Made by a program: the position numbers and the translations under genes. A stretch of DNA of 64,000 nucleotides from Sisyra terminalis (lineage: Eukaryota > Arthropoda > Insecta > Neuroptera > Sisyridae). Location: contig OY292280.1 of NCBI GenBank assembly GCA_958496175.1, forward strand, positions 11,780,001 to 11,844,000, written 5' to 3'. The notes under the pieces were generated by a model, which worked only from the letters and a program-made list of their open reading frames with translations, was not told the origin of the DNA and did not search any database. Shown here piece after piece: positions 50,201 through 61,341 of this stretch. Numbering within the stretch: position 1 is the first letter of the stretch; every line of letters begins with the position of its first letter.

Positions 50201-53200
50201 CATTCCCTCTAGCACCTCTACCTTCTGCACTATTCCACTGCTCAGGCGACATGATGAAGACGGACAAGTCAACTCTAGTAAACAATTGACAGCCAAAATT
50301 CCACCAGCTAATCCCGGACAAGTCGACATAGAAATCATTGATGGTTTCTATTATTTATATCAAATTGGGTCTACTTTGGCACAAACATTTGGACAAGTAG
50401 CAGAATCGATATTGATAAAACTTTGTTCAAAAAATACTCCGGAAGTACTTGAGTGGTTGAAAACACTAGCATCCGACGCATGCGCAATGCCTTAAAACGT
50501 CGTACAGCTGCCAATCGCTGTCCTCGTCTGACTGGTTAAATCTGGCTAGCTCTCTTTCACTGTTTTTTTTAATATTTACCATTTTTAGCAGCCAGCAACC
50601 CTTATTTGCGGCCATATTTAATTAGGCAACCGTATATCATAATAATGAGAAAAAAATAGCTTTAATTTGATATATAAATCATAAATCTACGTTATGAACG
50701 TAAAAAGGGCCCAAAATCATACCTGTTTACACCTGGCCGCGCAGAGATGCGGTCAAGTGCGCAATGGCAACCCTGAATTTTCAAAGTCTTTATATATACT
50801 GCCGTGAAGTGGACGATATTTTATTTTAAAAACAAATCAATTAAATTTTTACGAAAAATCAATTAAAAATAATTTAATTAAAATACTAGCGGCCACATTT
50901 TGATAGGCAACCTAGTAGATATTTATTTTCCTGATGATAAATATGCGTAAAAATTAGGTTTTTAGCATAAACTCGAACACTAAACTTTTCTGCAGTGGGA
51001 TCCTAGACTATTAAAAATTACCAAAATTAGTTATCTAACTATTAAATTTTTTGACAAACATAAAAATCTATTGATTAATTACACCGGCACACCAAAAAAA
51101 AAGTGCTCTGTACTTTTGACCGGGCCTACATAAATCTACGTATTTTGGCCCCCTGAACACAAATCCGGGGTTGGTTTGACTCGTACACCCTCAAAAATTC
51201 GGGAAAACTTTAAAAAACCGAAAAAAATTGTTAAAATCGGCAGTTTTGGTGACATAGAAATTTTTTTGAACTAAACCGAGCATGATTTTCATGGGTTTTG
51301 ACCCGCTGAATACAAATTCGAAGTTTATTTAGATCATAAGCTGTTTTAATTGTAAGAAAATTGCAAAAAATCTTTGAAAATTGCGAGAAATTGCAGTAAT
51401 TGTGTACAAAAATTCTAAGGAGCTAGATTAATCGTGATTTTCATGTTTTCTAATCCGCATAATATAAATCTTGAAGGTATTCGGTCCAGCTATTTTTAGA
51501 AATCCATGTAAATGGCAAAAAATCCTGAAAATTTCAGAAAAATCAAAGTTCTTGTGATAAATATCAAATTTTTAATGAAATCATAATAAATTTGACATGT
51601 TGGCAAATCTGTTGAGTATAAATTTGAAGTTCATTGATCCGGAATTAAAAAAAAAATTTGTTAATCGTAAAAAATCTATAGAAATAACAAAATCGCGGTT
51701 AGCCAAATAATCTTCAAAAATCATACTCCAGAAATAGAATAATATGCAAAATATCCTTTGTAGAGAATTAAAAGTTTATTTTCATCATATAATCTCGAAT
51801 TTTAGAACAATAGCCGCAATTTTTTACAATTTTTAAGGGTTTTTTGCAATTTTCTTACAATTAAAACAGTTTATGATCTAAATGAACTTCGAATTTGTAT
51901 TCAGCGAATCGAAAAACATAAAAATCATGCTCGTTTTAGTTCAAAAAAATTTTTATGTCACCAAAACTGCCGATTTTAACAATTTTTTTCGGTTTTTTAA
52001 AGTTTTCTCGAATTTTTGAGGGTGTACGGGTCAAACCGACCCCGGATTCGTGTTCAGGGGGTCAAAATACGTAGATTTATGTATGTCCGGTTAAAAGTAC
52101 AGAGCACTTTTTTTTTGTGTGCCGGTGTTATAAATTGGTTACACAAATTCATGCTATATCCTCCTTAACTAATCTGATTTAGTCAACAGCAATTACAACC
52201 CCTACAACGGAATAGAAAATATCTCTTAGATTTTAATAAATGATTTCGTTAAAATAAATCAAATCAAATAGTGACACTTGAAATATTCTTAAAATATCAT
52301 CAGCACAACACTTAGTTACGAAAAATCAAAAGTAAAATAATAAGAAAATCTCATTTTCACCATTGTCCGTGGAAGACACAACTATAGCAACAGGGAATTG
52401 GAAAACAACATATATATCGTTGAAAATTTGTCTTATAATAATGGATTTAAATAAATAAATCATTATCACTTCAAAGTAAAAGTTCCATTGAAATTAAATG
52501 CATTTAAAAATCTGGCATCCAAAATTAATATGCTCTACTATTACAACCAAAAGTATACCAAAAATTGACAAAAAAAAAATTCTTTTGCTTATAATTTTTA
52601 TATTTAACCAACGACTCGTTATACAAAAACCCTATAAACATTTAGTAGAAAATTAATCGTTCTATCAAAAACATTTTAATATCATTTCAAATGCCTCTAA
52701 TAACTTTAAACGTCAAACATTCAAAATAAGATTTTTTTGCTGACTTTGAACAGTTATACTGTTTATACAATATATAGTGATCCAATTTATGTAGTATAAT
52801 TTAATATAATAATTTATCAGTCATACCATAAACATGAATTTGAAAACAAGTTCAAAAAAAAATATTTGTGACGTATTCCTCAGATACGTATTTCGATTGC
52901 CAAGAAATCTTCCTCAGTGGTCATCAAGTAGTTTGGATCACTCCGTAACTACTTTGTAATGATTCACTACTACTTGAGGACCACTGAGAGAGATTGCTTG
53001 GCAATCGAAATACGTATCTGGGCAATACGTCACAAATATTTGTGTTTCAATATTATTTATTTTTTAACAGGAAAGTGAACTTAAAGGATGTAAATCCATA
53101 TACTAATAATGTAGGATTTACATTCTTTAAGTCCACTTTCCTGCTAAAAATAAATATTATTTTTGTTGGAACTTCTGTTCAAATTTATGTTTATGGTTTT

Positions 53201-56200
53201 TATATGTTATAATGTTAAATTATATATTTTTATATTAAATTATACTACATAACTTGGACCGCAATATATTCTATATATTGTATACACAGACTTCTAATGG
53301 TTTTTTTCAACATTAAAATACCTTTAAAAGCCTTTTCGTTATCACATCAAAATGGCGAAAATGCAACTGTAATATTGATTGAATACTAAGAAATCATGAG
53401 ATAGAAGTATATATTGTCTTTGTTATACTCTATCAGGAACGACTTGTTATACAAAAACGCTATAATTAATTGTTCTATCAAAAAAAAAATATCTTTCCCC
53501 ATTTTTGGTTAGATAACTTAGATAACTAATTACACTATTATACACAATAATTCCTTGTTAAAAAGGCATTTAGCGGTATTTGGAAATCATAACAATTAAA
53601 ATACAACTTTCGGTTTAAGTCCATTTTAATAGCACCCACAATCTGGCAACGTTGCATTTTCGATTTTGTTTTTTATTCTATTCGCGATTTTTTTGATGAT
53701 TTAATTCTAATATGGTATGATTCTCTTTTGTGGCTAAATTTTCATATGCATCGATTTAATCGCGAATTAAATTAAAAACAAAGTTGAAAATGCAACGTTG
53801 CTAGATGGTGGGTATGCTAAAATGGACTTGAGCCAAACTGTTAGTTGATTTTAAATTTTTGTAGAACGTTTAAATCCCTACAAAAATATGCTTGTAGATT
53901 TATTTGGGTGGCATCGTTGGTGAGTTATAAAAATCGGATAAAGTAGGAAACAGGGCGATTTATCTGCATTTAATTTCATAGAAATATCAAATATATATTT
54001 TAACGACGAAGAATAGAAATATGGTGGTTTAGTTCTAAATGGTAAGCATTATAAATAACAAACAATAGAGTTAAGGAATGATTTGATTTGCACAATATTT
54101 GTATCGGAATTATTCCTTCTTTATTCCTTGGTTCTTTTAGGAATAATTCCTCGGAATTATTCCTGGGTTCCAGCTTTGCTACAAAATCGCATGTTTTCGT
54201 ATTTCTATTCTTCCCAGTGTTTGCTTAAAATAGCTAAGCAACAGTCATTCATTCGCAAATATTTGAGAATAGGGTTTCGTGATTATTGGTTTTATTTAAA
54301 AATTGGTCTCACCTTCGAATTAGGAACTTTAACATCACACCACCTTCCATCAATCATGTGTCTTTGGCCCAAAACACGCAATTGAGATTCATACGAGGCA
54401 AATCTTATGAAACCAAATCCTTTGGATTGACCTGTTTTCGTATCTTTTTTCACCTATAAACAAAAATGAATATTAGACTAGATCAGTGCTTTTTAAATTG
54501 TAGGCATATCCCTAGGAAAACGGGAAAAATTTAATAAAAAAATATGCAACACCGATATTATGGTTTCACTTGGTACCAATTCAGATATGTACCACAAAAA
54601 AGGCAACTTTTGTATTCTTAGTAACTAGATAGTACTCCATCTATATTCAGTGCTACTCTACTAAGAACATGAAATTTAATGAAGTTGGTTTAGTAAAGAA
54701 CTAAACCAACTCACCTTTAAAACTTTAAATAGAAATTAGTTTGGTGATAAATAATAAAAATATTATAATAGTTTTTAGCTCAAGATCGATCAATATCCGG
54801 TAACGGTGCATTTTCAATTTTTTTTTTATTTATCGTCGATTTTTTGTTAATTCAGTTCTAATGGGAATCTCATAATAGACAATTAAGCAACTATGCAATT
54901 TATAAACATAAAGAAAAATTCTTTTTTATAAATTATGTACACTGCCGATTGGCGTTCTTTTGTTAAATAAATAAATAATATGATATATTTTTCTCCTTGA
55001 TTGCAAATTTTTCATTATGGACCGATTTATTTGCGAATTAAATTAAAAACAAAATTGCCAGATATTCACCGACCTAATAGAGACTTGAGTCTAATTTTTA
55101 TTGCTAATGAATCCCGAATTTGTAAAGAATCTAAAAAAAAAAAAAAAAATTTATTTAGTTCTAATATCCTATAGTATTTCAGGATGAAACAGTTAAAGCA
55201 TGTACTATAATTAGCATTCAAAAGATGAAGCAAAATTCAAAAAAATTAACAATAACAATCGACTTATTTAGGATGCGGTCCACTAGAATGCGATTTTGTG
55301 ACCGTATGGGTATCTTACGTAACCTTACATAACGTACCCTTATTACAAGGTTTATAAATTACACAGGTTGTCCCATTAGAAAAAAAAAACGTCATACGAA
55401 GAATTTTGAAATTTGAATTAGTCTGAAGATATTACGAATTTCTTGGCACATGAGGCCACCTGTGTATTTTATAAACCTTGCCCTTATTATACTCATTAAA
55501 TTAAAAATTAATTTTGAATTTTCCACCCCCGTTGAATAACTCTCCAAATGCTTCATCTAAATACACCCCTAATCTACATCTCTCATTTTTATAGATAGAC
55601 CAAAACTATTTTTTTTAAACTATACTAAAAGTTATACTTCTTTAGTACAAACAAACTGTTTTTTTTTCCCAATATTTTCATATTTAAAATAATCATACAA
55701 AGGATAATTCGTAGTTTTAAGCCGCTTCATCAATTTAAAAAAAAAAACGGCTCATGTGTACTTTAGCACACCCACAATCTGGCAATGTTGCATTTTCGAC
55801 TTTGTTTTTAATTTAATTCGCGATTAAATCGGCCAATAATGAAAATTTAGCCACAAAAGAGAGAATTATACCATATTAGAATTGAATAAACAAAAATATC
55901 ACGAATTAAATTAAAAACAAAGTCGAAAATGCAACATTGCCAGATTGTGGGTGTGCTAAAGTATACTTGAGCCATAATTTTTAGCTCAAGATCGATCAAT
56001 ATCCGGTAACGGTGCATTTTCAACTTTGTTTTTTTATTTATCGTCGATTTTTTGTTAATTCAGTTCTAATATGATATATTTTTCTCCTTGATCGCAAATT
56101 TTTCATTATGGACCGATTTATTTGCGAATTAAATTAAAAACAAAATTGCCAGATATTCACCGACCTAATAGAGACTTAAGCCTAATTTTGATTGCTAATG

Positions 56201-59013
56201 AATCCCGAATTTGTAAAGAATATAAAAAAAAAACAAAATTTATTTAGTTCTAATATCCTATAGTATTCCAGGATGAAACAGTTAAAGCATGTACTATAAT
56301 TAGCATTCAAAAGAGGAAGCAAAATTCAAAAAAATTAACAATAACAATCGACTTATTTAGGATGCGGTCCACTAGAATGCGATTTTGTGACCGTTATGGA
56401 TATCTTATGTAACCTTATATAACGTACCCTTATTATACTGCTTAAATTAAAATTATTCTTGAATTTTCCACCCCCGTTGAATAACTCTCCAAATGCTTTA
56501 TCTAGATACACCCTTAACTTAATAGATACACCAAAATTATTTACTTTCTTCTTTAAACTATACTTAGGGTTAGCAATTTTAAATTATAGAAAATCCGGAG
56601 AACGTATAACTAAATCCGGAGAGTTGTATTTAATAAAAAACAGTCTTAAAAATTTAGCAAATATATTCTATATTCAAAATATAATAAATATATATTTTTT
56701 TGACTATAAAATCAATTGTTATCGCTTGATAACAGTGGAAAATTGTGCTTTTTATTAACATTGGAAAATGTGGAAAATCGTTTTTGTAAACTGGAGTCAA
56801 GAAAAAAATACATTTTTTCTGGAGTTTCCGGTTTAAAATGGGGGAGTTGGTAACCCTAAAAAAATCCGGAGATTATTTTTGTAAACCGGAGTCTGGAGAA
56901 AGCATTATTTTTTTGGAGTCTCCAGACTAAAACTGGAGAGTTGGTAACCTTAGCTATACTAAAAGTTATACTTCTTTAGTACAAATAAATGTTTTTTTTT
57001 CCCAATATTTTCATATTTAAAATAGTCATCAGGATAATTCGTAGTTTAAAGCCGCTTCATCAAATTAAAAAAAAAACGATAAACTATCAGAGTAGAAGAA
57101 TTTCATCGAAATATTTTTCACAGTATAAGTAATATATAAAAAATATATGGTGTGTAAAATTTTAGAAATGTTATTCACATAGATATTGACATAAATACTT
57201 ATTTTGGTTGCCCAGCAATCTTAAATGATAGAATTGAATTTCGTCGTAGCTGCTATATTATAAGTCACATAGAAAACAATAGCAGTTACGTATATTTTTT
57301 TGTTAATTCAACTCTAATATGATATAATTTACTCTTTTGTGGCTAAATTTTCGGCTCATGTGTACTTTAGCACACCCACAATCTGACAATGTTGCATTTT
57401 CGACATTGTTTTTAATTTAATTCGCGATTAAATCGATGCATAATGAAAATTTAGCCACAAAAGAGAGAATTACACCATATTAGAATTAAATCATCAAAAA
57501 AATCGCGAATTAAATCTAAAACAAAGTTGAAAATTCAACATTGCCAGATTGTGGGTGTGCTAAAGTACACTTGAGTCAAATTTTCATTATGGATGGATTT
57601 ATTCGCGAATTAAATCAAAAACAAAGGGGAAAACCCAACGTTGCCAGATATGATTGTTCTAAAAGGGGATTTAAACCAACATTTCTATTAACATAATAAA
57701 TAATACTACTTAATACCGATATTAATTTAGTTGTTCATTATTAAATTTTATGACACTAGTGTAATTTGGAACCATCCAAGTGAGCCATCCAAATATAGTA
57801 TTTGTCCACCACTTGGATTATTTTAGACCGAAAATAAATCAAAATAATAAAATAAAAAAATATGTGTTGTATAAACTTTATTTCGATGAAAAAAATATAA
57901 AAATATTGTTGCCGAAATAGCTTGATTTTTTCAAATCATATTTATATTCAACTATATACCATATAAATGATAAACCATAGACGATTTATTTAAGAAAAAA
58001 AATTAAAATTAAAAATAGACTAGAATTAAAAGCACTCGGAAAATATAGCGAATCATGTTTCTTCTTGGAATTAACTTTAGTGTTTTATAAATTTCATTCA
58101 AAACCAAAAACTGTTTTTATAACGTGCCTAAAGAAGTATAACTTGAGCCATTGTTGATACTTTTGTACTCTAATTGCTGTTACATGATAAGAGGCGAAAG
58201 TATTAAATGTTAAAAACCGGAATTTGGCTCAAGTGTACTTTAGCACACCGACAATCTGGCAACGTTGCATTTTCGACTTTGTTTTTAATTTAATTCGCGA
58301 TTTTTTGATGATTTATTTCTATTATGGTGTAATTCTCTGTTTTGTGGATAAATTTTCATTATGGATTGACTTAATCGCGAATTAAATTAAAAACAAAAAA
58401 TCGAAAATGCAACGTTGCCAGATTGTGGGTGTGCTTAAGTGCACATGAGTCCGGAATTTTATAGTAAGTGGCACCGAAGGTATATTTACTTGTGCCATTA
58501 AAACTTCGCCAAAAGCTTCGAAATGTTCTCGTAAATTTTGTTCAGACGTCTTCCATGGGAGACCTAGAACTATTAAATCAGTACATCGCAGTTTTGTTTC
58601 GATGCGTTTCGTTTTTGCTGTCGAATTTTCCAATGCATCGTCTGATTTCCTTTTATTTTCTTTTGGGAAAACACAGTAGAAAACCTAAAAAAAAAAATTT
58701 GTGAAAACCATTGAGTCATTAGCAGTTGGTTATAGTACCTGGGTGCCCCAGCCTTCGTCTGGAGGAGGATGCAACCGGCCTTCGTTTAACCGAACTCCTC
58801 GCATTGTTCTGGAATCGGGGTTCCTACAATAAAATCAAATTAATTGCCACTCCGGAAGAATTGTTCCTGTGGTAAGTACCGATATTTAAGCCCACTAGCT
58901 CCAGGAAATTGACCAGAAAGTGTTGATAATAAAAGGGTTCCATCTTCCTCCGTTGGCAATTCAATTGGTTCTTCACCTTCTTCTTCGGCCACTTGCAAAT
59001 ATTCAATGCTCAT
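41274..59013 (-). CDS. TBPH: TBPH, insect TDP-43 RNA-binding protein, 11 exons
   Basis: Exons on the minus strand: 59013-58880, 58823-58739, 58684-58490, 54453-54313, 44604-44418, 44358-43999, 43945-43869, 42192-41877, 41816-41682, 41626-41460, 41321-41274; 1845 nt, 614 aa. Residues 1-75 are the TDP-43 N-terminal oligomerisation fold (acidic start, then [18 protein letters not shown]). A basic NKRK near 83 is a likely nuclear signal. RRM1 has LIVLGL (110-115) and KGFGFIRF (149-156); RRM2 has VFVGRC (196-201) and RAFSFVTF (230-237). The tail from ~250 is rich in Gly, His, Asn and Gln, longer than in fly TBPH. The family controls splicing and RNA stability and regulates its own mRNA. The start is chosen because MSIEYLQV matches the family N-terminus, though the frame is open 44 codons further. 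Intron 4 is 9.7 kb, mostly repeats. The small last exon ends in ...IYQNQQSR. Confidence 0.97.
42361..42443 (-). other. Possible alternative TBPH exon in intron 7
   Basis: A GC-rich patch inside an AT-rich intron follows a plausible acceptor (ACTTATAG, then CTGGTGTGCC, on the minus strand). One frame reads through about 26 codons including [11 protein letters not shown] before TAA at 42363-42361, so a transcript splicing here would end early with a different tail. No donor is obvious. Might instead be an old repeat; support is weak. Confidence 0.2.
42545..43196. mobile_element. TTAA element, truncated copy 2
   Basis: Direct copy of 23149-23863 starting TTAA-GGGTGGATCACC; it stops before the right end at AATATCTCAGGGTAG. 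In TBPH intron 7. Confidence 0.65.
43345..43868. mobile_element. hAT-like remnant with MITE-H piece and a shared 190-bp repeat
   Basis: 43345-43415 (TAGCGGTTCCTAACC...CAGCCGCGGACCGCC) resembles the end of hAT transposons. A MITE-H missing its outer ends follows (43419-43590). 43670-43860 repeats at 62340-62530 and ends GTGGGCGAAATAGACCCCTT. The right edge abuts the donor of TBPH exon 7. Confidence 0.45.
44804..45843. mobile_element. 1,040-bp hairpin element with perfect 8-bp duplication
   Basis: Ends TAGGGTGATTTTTTTTTTT / AAAAAAAATCACCCTA; the two ~500-bp arms pair around a centre near 45330. Flanked by GTGTGTAT (44796-44803, 45844-45851). It inserted at the start of an FB-R copy. No coding capacity. 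Confidence 0.8.
45845..46053. mobile_element. Truncated FB-R copy with 15-bp duplication
   Basis: Starts GTATACAATATATG and ends within one arm at GATGATTCATTTG. ATTAGATGTTCGTGT occurs before it (44785-44799, before the hairpin insertion) and after it (46054-46068). Confidence 0.65.
46214..46400. mobile_element. FB-R fragment
   Basis: GACTTTGAACAGTGACTCATC, then the arm ACTACTTGATGACCAC...GGCAATCGAAATA and an AATTAGGCCACAGTATAAT end. Internally shortened. Confidence 0.5.
46770..46985. mobile_element. Diverged MITE-H relative
   Basis: GGCTCTAGTCCCTTTTAGCC start, ATCTGGCAATGTTGCATTTT block and the inverted ATGCAACGTTCCCAGAT block; the ends belong to the 'CCCTTTTA' older group. Confidence 0.5.
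47226..48640. repeat. Alternating palindromic array of MITE-H and a second element
   Basis: MITE-H copies at 47226-47450 and 48194-48416, plus single-arm remnants at ~47690-47765 and ~48604-48625, alternate with three copies of another hairpin element at ~47451-47690 (+), ~47945-48193 (-) and ~48417-48600 (+). That element has GGTGCCGCCAC/GTGGCGGCGCC arms. Flanks of the MITE-H copies are TATC/GATA mirror images, not direct repeats. Confidence 0.7.
49080..49620. other. Repeat-free island in TBPH intron 4
   Basis: Unlike the rest of the intron this stretch has no hairpin element and more balanced base content, with a CAA trinucleotide run (49478-49497) and short plus-strand frames such as one from 49327 to 49518. 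It might be a regulatory or leader region; I see no splice signals that settle strand or role. Confidence 0.3.
49625..51008. mobile_element. TA-flanked element with decayed coding fragment, copy 2
   Basis: Same ends as copy 1 (GTCTAGGATCCCACTGCAGA), TA on both sides, 1,384 bp, opposite orientation relative to copy 1. In TBPH intron 4. Confidence 0.7.
50157..50495 (+). pseudogene. Coding remnant inside TA element, copy 2
   Basis: Open from about 50286: [35 protein letters not shown], then [20 protein letters not shown] and a stop. Upstream the frame is broken by one missing base (CTCTAGTAAAC here, CTCTAAGTAAAC in copy 1), so both copies are dead but with different lesions. Confidence 0.5.
51081..52128. 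repeat. 1.05-kb hairpin element, ACACCGGCACAC ends
   Basis: Ends ACACCGGCACACCAAAAAAA and its inverse TTTTTTTGTGTGCCGGTGT; arms include AAAACTGCCGATTTTAAC and CGAATTTGTATTCAGC. The middle is diverged. Target duplication unclear. TBPH intron 4. Confidence 0.75.
52721..53287. mobile_element. FB-R full-length copy, reverse orientation
   Basis: Starts TCAAAATAAGATTTTTTTGC and ends ATATATTGTATACACA, so it is reversed relative to 11206 and 40020. Its centre holds an extra inverted pair (AGTGGACTTAAAGA-type, ~53070-53145). No target duplication seen. Confidence 0.7.
53612..53834. mobile_element. MITE-H copy, CCATTTTA subtype
   Basis: GGTTTAAGTCCATTTTAATA start, AAATGGACTTGAGCC end; flanks do not match, and the element has scattered changes, so it is older. 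It lies 480 bp from TBPH exon 4. Confidence 0.7.
55346..55480. mobile_element. CAAGG MITE, perfect 9-bp duplication
   Basis: Flanked by CCCTTATTA (55337-55345, 55481-55489). Unit 2 of the surrounding duplication has the empty site ACGTACCCTTATTATACTG. Confidence 0.85.
55749..55973. mobile_element. MITE-H copy between duplicated units
   Basis: Complete 225-bp copy at the joint of the two units; flanks differ, as expected at a duplication junction. Confidence 0.8.
56565..56952. mobile_element. TAGGGTT element with near-perfect 8-bp duplication
   Basis: Ends TAGGGTTAGCAA / TTGGTAACCTTA; interior repeats CCGGAGA/TCTCCGG-like motifs. Flanks ACTATACT / GCTATACT. Unit 1 has the empty site AAACTATACTAAAAG. 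An 8-bp duplication suits a hAT-type element. Confidence 0.65.
57353..57577. mobile_element. MITE-H nested in an older relative
   Basis: Flanked by AAATTTTC on both sides (57345-57352, 57578-57585), which is the conserved centre of the older MITE-H relative it broke (about 57298-57680). Confidence 0.85.
58226..58451. mobile_element. MITE-H copy next to TBPH exon 3
   Basis: Perfect 8-bp flanks CGGAATTT (58218-58225, 58452-58459). Its end is 30 bases from the exon 3 donor (GT at 58488-58489), so nearly the whole 5' end of this intron is element. Confidence 0.85.
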
Positions 59014-61252
59014 GGTGATATGGTCGTGACTATTACGATAAGTACGTATTTTTCTTAAAATCAAGTTTTTCAGTCTAAATAATTCTTTGTACAAATTATT
59101 GTTATAAATATCCTTCCACCGACAAGACCAATATGGAGTTTTCATACATCATTTATCATCATATTTCGATTTAAATCTTTTGCTATTTCTGCATTCGTAC
59201 CAAATAAACATCAACAAATCCAGTTTTAACAGTAATTATTCTATAGTTTCTCTTATAAATTATTGCAATTTTTAGGCATTATGAAATATATAAATACATA
59301 TACTTTTGTATATATAAATAATCACACCAACACATTCAATATTAATTTTTAACTAATTCCTTAATAATAATTATTGCACAAAATCGAACATAGTAATTAA
59401 ATATTGATTATTAATTATACATACACACATATATATAAATATATATACATAAAAAGATAATTATTTTAAGTTTTATTATAGTAAACACTCAACTAAGATT
59501 CACACATAACGCCATCATATTCACAAAACTATGAAGGCATAAAATACCACGAGGCAAAACTTATCTGGTCAACTGTTTGGCATATACTAGGAGCCACTAT
59601 AATATACTATAATATAGTATGGTGATGTTCGTTGGCTTCGTTATAACCGCTATAGTTCTTTCTTTTTCTGATCAGCTGCGCCAACAACTAAGTGCGCAAT
59701 TAAAAAACGGTCATACCAAAAATGGCCGATTTTTAAAAATTATTTCATATGTGTCCATATTTTATTGAATAACCCACCGGCTTGGGAAATTTTAATTTCA
59801 TTATACTGTAACATTGATTAAATACTATCAAATATCAATCATTTTTAAAATAATATGCTAAAACTTTTAACGACCTCTAGCGAATACATGGAAAACTTAA
59901 TTCATACAAAATTACATTGTCACAAAAACAATTGAAACTTCTTCCTCTTCAAGTAAACTTCCTGTTTCGATGATTTTTTGAAATAATTATATTCTTACAA
60001 TATTAAAAATCAGTAATCTTAGAATGGAGGAGCAGAAGTATAATTTTTTTAAACATCTTAGCTTAAAAGAGCTGAAACTTGAAAACATTACTTTGAAAAA
60101 ATTAACAATCCTTCAACATGAGAAAATTTAAGGATAATTGAAAGATATTGTCCTATAAATCTTAGATATAATTTTTTTTTCCGTAAAAACAAAAGAAGAT
60201 TTACATCTGATTTCCCAGTTTTCCAGAGGTTGGGAACATCTTGAATATATTATCCAATTAGCATATAATGAGTCAACTAATTATGATTATAATCTATCAA
60301 TTGGAAATTTATGCTTTATGGAAAATTAGATCAATGGATCCAGCTTTTATTTAGTCGAGGTCTTATCAAAAAGGGTTCCAGCAAATTAAATCAAAAATAA
60401 ATATTTTATTGTAATACGACGTCAAAATAGTTATATTGTTTTGCTAAATTATATTATTCTATAATTGTTATAAATCTCACCTTATCCAGGAGAGTGATGA
60501 CCCCAATATATTATAACTTTTCAAAAAAAAATTCTAATTTTTATTATTAATTTATCATCAAAAAAAAGTACTTTAATAACTATTCGCTTGTATGCGGCGG
60601 CTCGATAAAATTTTTATAGTTTTTATAATGAAATTTGATTTATTTTTTGAAATCTGAGCATCAAGTATCAAAGCCTTGGACTTGTACTCATAAAATTTGC
60701 ATGTAATTTGAAAATTTGGTCAATTCTTCTAGTACCAATAAGATTAAAACAATTGAAAGTATACGAAGAAAGAAGTAGGTTTCTTTTTTGTTTTTAAACC
60801 GGCAATTGTTTTTTGTATATACCACCCGGAAATCAACGACTTCAATGAAATCTTTCTAGGCAATTTATGAAAGTATTTAACAGAAAAATTTGCGGTTTTA
60901 TGAAAACTATATATAAATTGAATAAATGGTGATTTATTCCTTTCTAATAAATAGAAGAAAAAAAAACGTTTTCTTGATAATTTTACAATTTTATTGATGT
61001 TCGTTGCGTTGTTAGGAACAAAGATGGCGCTAGGGGATATTCGTTAGATAAAACAAGAGAAGAACGGTGAGATATTTTGTTTTAATAGGGAAGGGGAAGT
61101 ACTTGAGGAAAAACCTTCAATTCAGTGGATGGGGAAGGGCGAAAAAAAGGCACTGAATATTTGGTTGGTAATTATTTCGAAGACGTTGTTGGAGCGGTTA
61201 GGACGTACTTGATTTTTTGTGATTTTCCAATTTTGAGTCGAAACTTGTCGAG
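59014..61252. other. Shared interval between TBPH and the peroxiredoxin
   Basis: 2.2 kb separating two divergent genes; it should hold both promoters and leaders. I see TA-rich microsatellite-like sequence (59419-59453) but no hairpin element and no clear TATA/initiator pair. Confidence 0.4.
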
Positions 61253-61337
61253 GTATGTATATTGCGCCATATTTAATCATCACCAGTTATAAAGGTAAAC
61301 GTTTTGCGACGTACTATAGTTACGTTTTTGGTACTAG
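61253..61337 (+). other. 5' UTR intron of the peroxiredoxin
   Basis: Donor GTATGT follows CGAG, and the acceptor TTTTTGGTACTAG lies four bases before the chosen ATG. The 85-bp intron would remove the in-frame ATG at 61255 and so decides the start codon. Inferred from splice signals; no transcript was available. Confidence 0.6.
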
Positions 61338-61341
61338 AAAA

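Larger units (their letters stand above)
54771..57070. repeat. ~0.9-kb tandem duplication in TBPH intron 3
   Basis: Unit 1 (54771-55748) and unit 2 (55974-57070) share GCTCAAGATCGATCAATATC, AATCGACTTATTTAGGATGC, CCACTAGAATGCGATTTTGT and GAATTTTCCACCCCCGTTGA. Each unit starts with a diverged MITE-H relative. Unit 1 carries a CAAGG element and an insert near 54862-54985; unit 2 carries the TAGGGTT element; a MITE-H lies between the units. Confidence 0.75.

Noticed and set aside
61255..61341. Upstream in-frame ATG adding 29 residues to the peroxiredoxin
   Set aside because: The ATG is part of a GTATGT donor and the added residues match nothing in the family; a spliced 5' UTR explains the region better.
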